From Acanthaster planci (lineage: Eukaryota; Echinodermata; Asteroidea; Valvatida; Acanthasteridae): a stretch of DNA of 17,636 nucleotides. The notes under the pieces were generated by a model, which worked only from the letters and a program-made list of their open reading frames with translations, was not told where the DNA came from and did no database searches. A program made the position numbers and the translations under genes. Location: contig NW_019091558.1 of NCBI RefSeq assembly GCF_001949145.1, forward strand, positions 401,719 through 419,354, read 5' to 3'. This document shows, piece after piece, positions 1 to 7,286 of the stretch; position 1 is the first letter of the stretch; every line of letters begins with the position of its first letter.

Positions 1-120
1 ACCCAACGTATATTAATAAGCACTGTATGCTCAGTGCTGTCCGAGAGCTTGCGAAAAAACCTCACAAGCTTACTCGGGTGGGACTCGAACCCACGACCTC
101 CTGCTTATATGTCATTCAGC
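1..120 (-). mobile_element. tRNA-derived SINE, 5'-truncated
   Basis: Read on the minus strand, this carries a Pol III B box (reverse of GGACTCGAACC at 81-91) inside a tRNA-like T-arm context, followed by CCCGAGTAA, a T run and a tail containing AAGCTCTCGG and CACTGAGCATACAGTG. The same tail order recurs at about 3405-3460 behind another tRNA-like head, which shows a shared SINE family and not a stand-alone tRNA. No A box is seen upstream of the B box (beyond 118), so the head is truncated or decayed. The tail may extend beyond the left edge of the window. Confidence 0.72.
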
Positions 121-159
121 ATGATGTAATACTTTTCTCTTTCGAACCAATTTTTCGTT

Positions 160-358
160 TACAGTCCAAACAATGCCTGTTGGTGATGATGATGAGTGGT
201 ATTTTGTGCCAGTTGGCCCACTACCACTACACTTCCTACTCATTTTAATTGAGTCCTACAAGCAAGATATAATTTCCCTAAACCATCTGGAAGAAGTTTT
301 GGTGGATTTTTTGCACCAAATTCTCCACCAAGTGCATCAAAATAGCCAGGATGAGTAA
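160..358 (+). other. Possible 5' exon or chance ORF, unassigned
   Basis: A pyrimidine-rich stretch ending in TTTACAG (about 160-167) precedes a 61-codon ORF that begins MPVGDDDEWYFVPVG at 173 and runs to a stop at 356-358. A GTAAGA donor-like site lies just before the stop. It could be an early exon of the SAMD3-like locus downstream, because it has the same strand and a plausible acceptor. However, I see no family signature in the residues, and an ORF of this length occurs by chance in such DNA. The call is open. Confidence 0.2.
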
Positions 359-529
359 GAGTGTACGTCACACATGTTCATGAAAACAGACAAGTTCAAA
401 AAAAAATTTTGAAGGTAGAAAATGGCAATTTCAGCACGTGTATGCAAATAAAAAATAAATTTGCTTTGCCAACAAGCCAATTTTTCAAGGAAAACAGTAA
501 GAGCATGGACCTTTTGTTGATCTTAACAG

Positions 530-720
530 CAGAGATGATGACATCAAAGAAGATGTCATTGAGGTCAAATTTCAAACCAAACCCCTCACAACCTTTGAGT
601 TCGTTGTCCCCATCATTAACAGCATCATCAGAAGCAAGCACAATCGTGTACCCTGTAATGGCTGATGAAGATGCGCCACAGTCCTTTTTATGCAGTTCCT
701 CTACATCATCCTCCACTGAC
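530..720 (+). pseudogene. SAMD3-like locus, exon 1 block (Ser-rich)
   Basis: A candidate acceptor (CTTAACAG at 522-529, or CAG at 530-532) opens a block that ends with the donor GAC|GTAAGT at 720/721. In the frame that joins phase 0 to the next exon it reads a Ser/Thr-rich, acidic stretch (ending SSSTSSSTD). In a neighbouring frame, residues DDDIKEDVIEVKFQTKPL look more protein-like until a TGATGA, so a frameshift inside this block is possible. The donor and phase match to the next exon are the main evidence. No domain is recognised. Confidence 0.45.
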
Positions 721-731
721 GTAAGTTAATT

Positions 732-819
732 TTATTGATTAAAACATTCTTTGGTTGAAACATGTCACAAGGCATTGTGACATATATTTCAACCAAAAAA
801 AGAATATTTTAATCAATAA
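732..819. repeat. 88-nt near-perfect hairpin in intron 1
   Basis: The left arm TTATTGATTAAAACATTCTTT-GGTT... pairs with the right arm ...AACC-AAAGAATATTTTAATCAATAA around a loop of a few bases near 771. The arms are about 40 nt each. They are interrupted by one mismatch (C against T), a 3-nt T bulge and a small internal loop before TGTCACAA/TTGTGACA. It starts 11 bases after the exon 1 donor. It may be a short MITE, a snap-back remnant or a pre-miRNA-sized fold. Confidence 0.7.
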
Positions 820-1147
820 CGCACAAAAAGAAGGTTCCACAACCTGCTGCAAAGGCACATATATCACATGCAGGTGCGGTCAGGACAGTCTGTACTAACC
901 CCAAATTAATCTGTCGAATGTCAATACCTACTGAAACTGAAAACTGAAGCACGCACATTGACAACTACAGCACCTAAGTCTTATGTAAGAACAAAATACA
1001 GTACATCCATTAATTATTTTGGGTTACATAAAAACACACAGAGTATGCCAGCTCATTTGACTACTTGCGACGAAAAAGAAGGAATACGTTCTGTAATAAT
1101 TCTTTCTTTGAAAAAGTTGAAGTAAATTTGTCATTCATCTCACACAG

Positions 1148-1291
1148 GACACTTCGGATTCACAGTATGATGATGAGCAGGAGATGCCATCTTCAAGAAG
1201 ATTGCAGAAATGTTCCACTGACATGACAAATGCCGGTACTCCTAGATCACTGTCACAGACCAGTAGCTTGTGTACCTCCAAAAAAAGTAAG
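1148..1291 (+). pseudogene. SAMD3-like locus, exon 2 (linker)
   Basis: The acceptor CTCACACAG precedes 1148 and the donor AAG|GTGAGA follows 1291. The 144 nt give 48 codons with no stop, entering and leaving in phase 0. The peptide starts DTSDSQYDDEQEMPSSRR, is Ser/Thr/Gln-rich and ends in basic SKKSK. This is the low-complexity linker that usually precedes the conserved core of the family. It joins in frame to the exon starting at 1705. Confidence 0.62.
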
Positions 1292-1500
1292 GTGAGAAGA
1301 CCTTTAAAAATAAAGTGTCTGTAAACACCTGTACATTTCCATACAGAAGCCTCCACTGGTAATTCCAAGACCCCCAAGCCCATTTAGGTTATAAACTGCC
1401 CTTTCAAAATAGACAATCACACTAATCGTAATGTTTTTCTTTTGGAACCTCCTATATCATTTTAATATTACACAGTAACGAAGAGAAAACAAACTTGAAA

Positions 1501-1526
1501 ATTGCAAATAATACGTTATTTGCAAT
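1501..1526. repeat. Perfect 11-bp inverted repeat, 4-bp loop
   Basis: ATTGCAAATAA-TACG-TTATTTGCAAT. The two arms are perfect reverse complements. Each arm holds an octamer-like ATTTGCA. It lies in the intron between exons 2 and 3 of the SAMD3-like relic. It could be a small hairpin or a dimeric protein site, and nothing around it decides which. Confidence 0.6.
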
Positions 1527-1704
1527 GATGGTACTCTCTCTGCAGTTTTTAAATGGAACAAATTTTAGAGTTTTTATCTATGAGGGTGTATGTAATCCTT
1601 CCTCAAAATTGTCTTGCCCATCGAAGAGGAAAATGTGCAATAAGTGTCTTATCTTTGTAAAATTTTTCTGCTTTTTGTTTATTGTGCACATAATTCCATA
1701 ACAG

Positions 1705-1853
1705 ATGCATTTTGATGCTGGCAATATACTTCGGGAACATCCTAAAGGACCCTCCATATTTGAGGAATACAACCAAAGAAAATACATTTCCCCACGAATT
1801 CGGATGACTCTTGTTTTCATTGTGATTTCACATCTCATAACAAAATGTGGCAG
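1705..1853 (+). pseudogene. SAMD3-like locus, exon 3 (ILREHPKGPSIFEEY)
   Basis: The acceptor CATAACAG ends at 1704 and the donor GGCAG|GTAAGT follows 1853. The block has 149 nt with no stop in phase 0 and exits in phase 2. It encodes ILREHPKGPSIFEEY, then a short linker and a TLVFIVISHLITKCG helix. This is a close match in layout to the family core, in which a motif of the type ILR..P.G..I..EY is followed by a helix of the type L..IVV.HLI...G. It is the clearest homology block of the locus and is internally intact. Confidence 0.72.
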
Positions 1854-2299
1854 GTAAGTGGAATAAACTTGTAGGAAATTTCCCCCCTGTTTTCAGTGGA
1901 TCAATTACATGTGCATGTTTAAGCCAAACCAATTTTTAATTTCAAAGTAGATGCAACGCATCACAATCAACAAATCTACATGGAAAGGTTTCTTGTCAAT
2001 ACTTGAACTAAATTGTTGTACAAATGTAAGGCAAGGGAGTGGGGACTTGTTGAGCAGTTTTGAGACAAAACACACTGTATTTTGGGGGGAGCCAGTTTCA
2101 AGCATGAACAAAAATCCTAAACATGAGAGAGCATAGCTGTGTGCATGAGCAAAGATTGTTATAAAGGACTGATGTGTCTGCTACTACCAGCATCTTAAAG
2201 ATACTTGTTTTGAAAGGACACCAACACTGTCAGAAAGGCATAATTAAATAAAAGTGAAAGAAGTGATTTTCAAATTTTGACGGTTCTGTTTAATTGCAG

Positions 2300-2392
2300 C
2301 TACCCTACCACATTGAGGAAAAACATGAAATGGGATGGGCAATAATAAGGCTTTTTCCAAACCTGAAAGATACCAACGGCGTTACAGGATAT
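2300..2392 (+). pseudogene. SAMD3-like locus, exon 4 (AIIRLFPNLKD)
   Basis: The acceptor TTTAATTGCAG ends at 2299 and the donor GGATAT|GTAAGC follows 2392. Entered in phase 2 from exon 3, it reads SYPTT and then hits TAATAA. In the next frame it reads EEKHEMGWAIIRLFPNLKD followed by TNGVTGY. The family has both parts in one frame (YPT...A..I...FP.LKD). A one-nucleotide indel near 2312-2320 is therefore the simplest explanation. This is the first of three frame breaks. Confidence 0.66.
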
Positions 2393-2510
2393 GTAAGCAT
2401 GGGCTTAGATAGCTTTAATTAGGCCAAACTGCTTCCATAGTTCACTGCAAAGGAATCAAAATAAATCCTGATGAATACGTATCCAGTACATGAATTTTTA
2501 CTAATGGCAG

Positions 2511-2557
2511 GGACCTCATGCAGTGCTTCCTCTAAATTCATATTATGTCAAACACAG
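2511..2557 (+). pseudogene. SAMD3-like locus, exon 5 (short)
   Basis: This 47-nt block lies between ACTAATGGCAG (ending at 2510) and the donor CACAG|GTAAGT. In the frame continuing from exon 4 it reads GPHAVLPLNSYYVKH plus two bases, which fits the segment between FP.LKD..G and RLKNIRR in the family. It leaves two bases for the next codon. The next exon then reads the wrong frame, so either one base was lost at the junction or a site has changed. Confidence 0.5.
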
Positions 2558-2884
2558 GTAAGTGCAAGTAACTTAAAGAAGCAGCTACAAGTAACCGGGG
2601 TGAATTTTGATATAGAAATCTTATAGCCTAAACTAATAGCTTCATGGAAATGCATTGTCTAACTAAAGTTTTTTACACAGACAGGATTAAATCCGCCAAA
2701 ATGCACCCCCAAGATAGATACTTATTTTCGATGATGCAAAGGCTGAAAGGAAATAACTTTTAAATGAAACTTAAAACTGAAACACAAAACCTTCACAATT
2801 TACTTTTTTGCAACTTTGGCAACAAGTAACTCTTTTCTCTCTGAATGGAACACTTCTTCGTGGGGGCAAAGTGGGTACCTACAG

Positions 2885-3181
2885 GCTAAACTCAAAAACA
2901 TCAGGCGAGCGTTGCCTTCATCAACAAAGAAGAGGACAAGCGCCACGACAGGCACGCAACCAAGTCCGAAAGAAGTCTCACCTCCCTCACTGCTTGTTGA
3001 GTCAAAGGCAGAGAAATTGGCGTCATTCTGCCAAAATGCAATGGGGGACAGATATAAGCCTGCAGTGGCCCAAGCGATGGTGAAGTGCTTCCCAAATAGA
3101 CGGGCGTGGATCGACACAGCAAAGCCGTACATTTCAGAGGTTCTACAAAATTATCCACGATTCATGGACATGCCAGAGCTG
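2885..3181 (+). pseudogene. SAMD3-like locus, exon 6 (LKNIRR ... YPRFMDMPEL)
   Basis: The acceptor GGTACCTACAG ends at 2884 and the donor CTG|GTGAGT lies at 3181/3182. It gives 99 codons without a stop in one frame. The peptide opens AKLKNIRRAL, passes through a Lys/Ser/Thr/Pro-rich linker, then FCQNAMGDRYKPAVAQAM, and ends in a helix and SEVLQNYPRFMDMPEL. The last part is the family signature of the type I...YPR..D..G.. The exon enters in phase 0, but the preceding exon supplies phase 2, a conflict of one base. It exits in phase 0, exactly as the next exon requires. Confidence 0.7.
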
Positions 3182-3404
3182 GTGAGTTAAAGTAACACAC
3201 GTGTACACGTAAATTACCTGTAGCAAGGAAATTCACCAGTTATATTGTCGATGACCATACTGTGCTTAAGTAGTACAGAATCTTAACAATTGCAGAAGGG
3301 GGTGAGGCAAACATAACCCATGTGTGACAGTTACATTGGGCACTAGTGTTAAGATATTCTTGCATCATGAAGAAATTGATTTATTTTGAATATTGGCCCT
3401 TCCA

Positions 3405-3541
3405 AATGTGTATTATGACACAATACACAATACTCAGTATACCTGAAAGCTTGTGGCCAAAAAATTACTCGGGTTGGACTTGAACCAAAGCTTCCTGCTT
3501 TCTAGTGCAGATTTCTTAACCACTCGACCACCAAACTTGCA
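3405..3541 (-). mobile_element. tRNA-derived SINE, near complete
   Basis: On the minus strand this reads GGTGGTCGAGTGGTTAAG (A box, 3515-3532 reversed), then a Ser/Leu-tRNA-like middle, then GGTTCAAGTCC (B box, reverse of 3477-3487) and CCAACCCGAGTAA. After a T run come AAGCTTTCAGG and a tail near CTGAGTATTGTGTATTG. Head and tail match the SINE at 1-120. It sits in the intron between exons 6 and 7 of the SAMD3-like relic. The B box has A where tRNAs have G (TTCAAGTCC), which is typical of SINE drift, so this is not a working tRNA gene. Confidence 0.75.
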
Positions 3542-3589
3542 GGTACTGACTATATGTTAAGCTGGTATTGCAAATAACTGTTTCTAAGA

Positions 3590-3700
3590 TGTTGCTGGAG
3601 GTCGTAGATTTGACCCAATTATTTATTTTTCACAAACTCTTGGGTATACACGAACACTATATATCCACTATCTAGTTAGTGTAATACATGTAATAAAAGT
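3590..3700 (+). mobile_element. Degenerate third SINE copy, opposite orientation
   Basis: GGAGGTCGTAGATTTGACCC, a T-rich stretch and then CTCTTGGGTATACACGAACAC follow the same order as the T-arm, T run and CTCTCGG...CTGAG tail of the SINE at 1-120, but on the plus strand. It starts about 50 bases beyond the head of the minus-strand copy, giving a head-to-head pair. The B box is badly diverged, so this is a lower-confidence call made by alignment of order. Confidence 0.4.
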
Positions 3701-3874
3701 CAAGAAGAGCAAATATAAAGGGCTCAGTCCTCTATATTCAAGCAGTTTGCATTTTGCCAGTGCCATCCACTGTTGATACGAATGTGGTGGGGAGGGAGAA
3801 GCTAGGTTAAAAATTAATATTTTGTCAGTTTGAAATCAGTTAGTTTCTCAACCACTAGTGTCTTTTTGCAAAAG

Positions 3875-4069
3875 ATTGATCAGGATTTCAAAGCCATGTT
3901 ATGAGGAGTCTACAGACTGCTTACTGAGAAAGTGGGAGAGCCACTCACAGGATCTGGTTGACATATGCTGCTACTTGCTACAAAGGGACAGTGGACAGAG
4001 TACTCCAGGAATACAAAGGATTATTTCCAATGCACCGTAAAAAAAACTACAGACCCTGATCAGGATCAG
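3875..4069 (+). pseudogene. SAMD3-like locus, exon 7 (IDQDF ... KWE), frameshifted
   Basis: After the acceptor TTTTTGCAAAAG the exon reads IDQDFKAM in phase 0, continuing directly from YPRFMDMPEL of exon 6, and then meets TGA. One base over, it continues YEESTDCLLRKWESHSQDLV. The family has these two halves in one frame (DF......E....L..KW). An extra base in ATGTTATGAGG at about 3896-3906 explains this. The 3' limit is less certain; a candidate donor GATCAG|GTTTGT lies at 4069/4070. Confidence 0.66.
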
Positions 4070-4430
4070 GTTTGTGATGTTGTTAATTGTGCATTTAAAG
4101 GAAAGAACAAACCTAGTTCGTTGAAATACCTTTATTTGACATTGACAAAACAATGCCACTTATTATGAGTTTTCTTTTCTTTTGAAATAAAATTGTGATG
4201 CCAAGTAAAATGCTGTTCTTAATTCTGGTCAAATTTTATGAGGTGTACTCTTCATTGAGATTCTTATATTTTAGCAGGAAACTCCAAAATGCTGAAAGAC
4301 CTTTGAAATGCAATTGTTCTTACAAACATAACAAAGTTCACAACATTATTACATTAAAGTGATGCCCCTTTTTAGCTCTTGCAAAGTTCTCCTTGTTGTT
4401 ATTAATCAAAAACTTTCTTTATTTATGCAG

Positions 4431-4523
4431 ATGCAAAAGAATTCTATGAGCAAAGCACTTAAGCATTATTATGTGTACCCACAGATATGTGACGATAACC
4501 AGGGTCTGGTTCAAACAGTTGAG
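4431..4523 (+). pseudogene. SAMD3-like locus, candidate exon 8
   Basis: A 93-nt open block lies between TTTATGCAG (ending at 4430) and GAG|GTTAGA. It enters and leaves in phase 0 and reads MQKNSMSKALKHYYVYPQIC and on to VQTVE. The position is where the family has a helical segment of low conservation. I cannot see a strong signature; splice sites, phase and order are the support. Confidence 0.45.
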
Positions 4524-4662
4524 GTTAGACTGCAAACTTTTATTGTCACTCTTAAAAGTAAACCATTAAACTTTAAGATGAAACATACTTGTGTGCGTCC
4601 GTGCACATTTACTTTAAAGCAAAAAGGCCATTGAGGTAATGAAAGGAATAATTTCTTTTCAG

Positions 4663-4995
4663 GTGACAGAACCAGTGGAGGATGTCTTGTAGGACAGTGA
4701 GACAAAACAGCCAAGTTTGATTGCATTTGGACAGAAACCAATTAACATCGAATGGATCCTGCTTAAAATCTTAGACTATGGCTTCTTGCTACCTTCAACT
4801 AATATCACCATTGCAGTGGATATCCTTTTCAAAAGCCATTGGCTTTTTAACTTACAGTACCCACCTCAGGTTCAGGAACTAATACGTCTATTTTGCAGAC
4901 CCAGATTTATGACCTCAACTATGATGAATAAGATACCACCACAGGTGGTGGAAATTACATCGGCATTGAAGGGCAAATTAGGATATACATTCTAA
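4663..4995 (+). pseudogene. SAMD3-like locus, terminal exon 9 (copy A) with TAG
   Basis: The acceptor ATTTCTTTTCAG ends at 4662. The exon reads VTEPVEDVL, then TAG (4690-4692), then DSETKQPSLIAFGQ, ILLKILDYGFLLPSTN, ITIAVDILFKSHWLFNLQYP and PQ in the same frame. The arrangement of P.I..G, then AVD..FK...VF...YP, is the family's C-terminal block. Apart from the TAG the frame is open to TAA at 4993-4995, and the last 40 or so codons show no family match. The TAG removes the whole conserved block from any product, which supports the pseudogene call. Confidence 0.7.
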
Positions 4996-5232
4996 ATGTA
5001 AAGTTGATCTACATTTACATGAAACTGCCAAATAATACCGTTTTCCCACTAGAAACTACTTAATCACAAGGTTTTAAAAGCAACATGTACTTGATTCATT
5101 AATCCTGTGGTCCAAGGCCGCTTGTACTATTTAACTTCTGGAACTTTTTCCCATTTACATGTAGGCCCTATATTCACCATTTCTCATTCCAAAGACTAAG
5201 AAGATTCTATTTGAAAAGGCGTTTTTTAAAAA
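4996..5232. other. No gene seen; spacer between terminal-exon copies
   Basis: AT-rich, non-coding sequence between the two copies of the terminal exon block. A weak poly-pyrimidine stretch and ACATGTAG occur, but there is no convincing exon, RNA gene or repeat. Confidence 0.5.
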
Positions 5233-5420
5233 GACAATGAGACTTAGCAACCAAGCCTGATTGCATTTGGGCAGAAACTGAACATCCAGCAGATCCTGCT
5301 GAAAATTGAGGACTACGGCTTCTTGCTACCTTAAACTAACATCACCAGTGCAGTAGAGATCCTTTCAAAAGCCATTGGCTTTTTAACCTCGAGTACCCAC
5401 ACCAGCTCTTAAACTTTGAT
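5233..5420 (+). pseudogene. Second copy of the SAMD3-like terminal exon (copy B)
   Basis: The block from GACAATGAGAC to GTACCCACACCAG aligns base for base over about 180 nt with 4693-4870, differing at roughly one site in five to six. It retains QPSLIAFGQ, ILLKIEDYGFLLP and TNITSAVEIL. It has its own breaks: ACTTAGCAA gives a stop, TCA has become TAA after FLLP, and a missing T in ATCCTTTCAAAA shifts the frame. Several residues (ILLKIEDYGF, SAVEIL) look closer to the family than copy A. It is a tandem duplicate or the remains of a second gene copy. Confidence 0.72.
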
Positions 5421-5726
5421 GCCTATGTACCGGTAGCTACATGTACATGAAGGTGCCTATTATGCAATCCTCTGTGTGCCTTTCGGTCCCGGTAAAATAC
5501 CCTAAATCGCAACATTTTAGAAAGAAATCTTAAAAACTTGGTACTACACTTACTTAGCCTTAGCCTACTTTCCACACTTTAATGTAGTCTCAGTTGGAAG
5601 TAGTCCCATGCACGCCGTGAGTGAGGCCACTACTCCCAGATCGATTGACTAGCTCTGTATCGTACTCTATACCCCACTGTCTCGACCGTGCCGTGTGCAA
5701 GAAAGTGGTTGGAAATAATATTGTAT
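5421..5726. other. No gene seen
   Basis: Non-coding sequence with mixed composition, including a more GC-rich patch at about 5600-5700. I see no ORF with family character, tRNA-like boxes or tandem array here. Confidence 0.4.
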
Positions 5727-5788
5727 AAGAATACAATATCAAATCAGTGCTCACATATTTCAGAGCACTGATTTTATATTATATTCTT
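5727..5788. repeat. 62-nt hairpin with 26-nt arms
   Basis: The arm AAGAATACAATATCAAATCA-GTGCTC pairs with GAGCAC-TGATTTTATATTATATTCTT around a loop of 10 bases (ACATATTTCA). Only a C/T mismatch and a small AT slip break the stem, and the inner 11 bp (ATCAGTGCTC side) are perfect. It lies just outside the left end of the gypsy fragment. It may be a short MITE or foldback remnant, or a pre-miRNA-like fold. Confidence 0.7.
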
Positions 5789-5959
5789 GTCGACATTCTG
5801 ATCACGGTGCTACGCAGCCCTTCCACATTTCTCAGATATGATGCCCAGCTTGCCACACAGCATACTGGCCCATACAGCCAAATTTTCAAATTTTGCCGAA
5901 GTTGCCAAGCCCACCTTAGTACTTTAATACAAGTGGTCTCTTTTTGCACAGGCAAAGTC

Positions 5960-6560
5960 GATATAGGCATCATGTCTTCCAGATTGCCAAGTGACCAATG
6001 TGAAGTTGGTAACAATGACTTGTCTGCCTTTAAAAAGAACACCCCATGATAGACAGAGTACATTTCTGAATGCCCAGTACTGGCGGATGTCACAGGGTAT
6101 CCTTGATTAAGTTGGGCAAGCGAGCAACGATGAATCTCTGCACATTTTTGAGGACTTAGTCCCTGGCGGTGTCCTGTTGGAGATGCAGCTTGCTTGCCCA
6201 CGAGCTCCATTTGCCGAGTGGCCATTTGTTGCTCAACTTCGAACATTGACCTCAACATCAAGTGGTACATCTTTATTATCAGGATTGGGAAGACAATTCA
6301 GTGTGTCGGGAATCATCATGGTGCATCTGGCTTTACATTCTAGGCCACAATGGTACCCTTGCACCTTAATGAGTATTTCTGCTGGCATGGTGGGGCACTA
6401 GTGAGTGGGTTTGTTCTGTATTGTTACCAATGGCTTGTGGTCTGTAAGAATTTTGAAGTGACTGTATTGTATTGGATGTTCTATTGTAACTCAATAGAAA
6501 GGAATGAGCATAACTGAACCAACAGGATGAAAGGAACGCAGAAACCTTGTCCGATTGATG
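5960..6560 (-). mobile_element. Ty3/gypsy pol fragment (RNase H to integrase zinc finger)
   Basis: On the minus strand, 6460-6419 reads HFKILTDHKPLV, the TDHKPL motif of Ty3/gypsy RNase H. In the same frame, after a TAG, come MPAEILIKVQGY and MIPDTLNCLPNP. These correspond to the family's RLQ..LL..Q.Y and I.DTLSR.P stretch that ends RNase H and enters the tether. Further on, DIRQYWAFRN (about 6091-6062) and LFKGRQVIV (about 6037-6010) precede LHIGHLGI (about 6008-5985) in another frame. These match the N-terminal integrase HHCC zinc-binding region. There are several stops and at least one frameshift. The RT and integrase core are absent, and no LTRs are visible, so it cannot move. Confidence 0.75.
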
Positions 6561-6603
6561 GAACTTAAACTCAACAAAATTTAGTCATTTAGATTTCTCC
6601 TTT

Positions 6604-6644
6604 TACAAACTTGGGTTGCGCGCCAGCGCGAACCCATTTGCAAA
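6604..6644. repeat. 41-bp imperfect palindrome, GC-rich core
   Basis: TACAAACTTGGGTTGCGCGC folds back on GCGCGAACCCATTTGCAAA. The core GGGTT(G)CGCGC/GCGCGAACCC is interrupted by a single bulged G, and the flanks TTGCAAA/TTACAAA extend it. The CpG-rich core stands out against AT-rich surroundings. It lies just upstream, in the element's orientation, of the gypsy pol fragment. Confidence 0.55.
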
Positions 6645-6649
6645 GAATT

Positions 6650-7286
6650 TCAAAATTAACATTAACAATAGATATCACAGAGTGCCAAAGTGTGGAACTT
6701 TTCCATTCATTGTTCAAGTAGTTGGATTGTGAGGGTGAAAGGCTTTTGGATGCATAAGCTACAGGTTAACCATACTTGATGAGACATGCACCTAAACTTG
6801 TTGGAACATTTGGCAATAGCTATACGCTCTCCAAGCCCCCCTCCCAACTTCCCAGGTCAATGTTGTCATGTCCAGCGGAAGCGGCATGCATAGACCAAAC
6901 ACTGAAAGGGGATCCGACCATTTAAGACCTCAACAAAGCCACACAAGACCAGGACAAAACCAATACAGAGACCTCCAGTCAAAATTTGAAGTCGCATGCT
7001 ATTCAAATTAACTGCAACAAAAGCATGCCTATGTCATTGTTCACTCAATTACTTGTGACTGGTCATATCCATGCCTTGTGCATGGTCTTCTGTCTGGGTT
7101 TTGTGGTTGTCTTGACTACAACATTGCCATTTATCCTTGTCAACTGGTTTCATGGTACGTACCGGTAGTATGTTAGCACTTGCACCAGTGAATCCGAATG
7201 GTTTGGTCAGCAAAATGTCCTCCAAGATACATCCATGCTTACTTCTGAGAAGCGCACTGCGTGTGGAATGACTAGACTGAAGTATT
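6650..7286. other. No gene supported
   Basis: Unannotated stretch between the gypsy and CR1-like fragments. A 60-codon plus-strand ORF at 6986-7168 has a hydrophobic run (FCLGFVVVLTTTLPFILVNW), but it has no family signature or clear gene context. No tandem repeat is seen. Confidence 0.4.

Larger units (their letters stand above)
530..4995 (+). pseudogene. Multi-exon SAMD3-like protein gene, decayed
   Basis: Exon blocks in the correct order and orientation encode the typical parts of the SAMD3-like (sterile alpha motif domain-containing 3-like) family, which is greatly expanded in fish and aquatic invertebrates. The blocks in order are a Ser-rich linker, an ILREHPKGPSIFEEY block, a MGWAIIRLFPNLKD block, an LKNIRRAL block, a YPRFMDMPEL-IDQDFKAM block and a terminal QPSLIAFGQ...LQYPPQ block. 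The N-terminal SAM domain itself is not visible. Splice sites are good at most junctions. Reading frame is lost at the exon 3/4 join, the exon 5/6 join and inside exon 7, and a TAG interrupts exon 9. No catalytic function is known for this region of the family. I infer a duplicated gene copy that has decayed after keeping its introns, so it is not a retrocopy. Uncorrected assembly indels could explain some frameshifts but not the stop. Confidence 0.72.

Noticed and set aside
60-120. Functional tRNA gene
   Set aside because: Only the T-arm and B box are present, the A box and acceptor pairing are missing, and the tail is shared with another SINE copy.
5779-6270. 163-codon minus-strand ORF
   Set aside because: The gypsy homology in this area (WAFRN, KGRQVIV, LHIGHLGI) lies partly in other frames; this long frame mixes true and shadow reading and is not a protein.
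6986-7168. 60-codon ORF with a membrane-like segment
   Set aside because: Lies between retroelement relics, with no conservation signal or gene context; weaker than the ORF at 11992.
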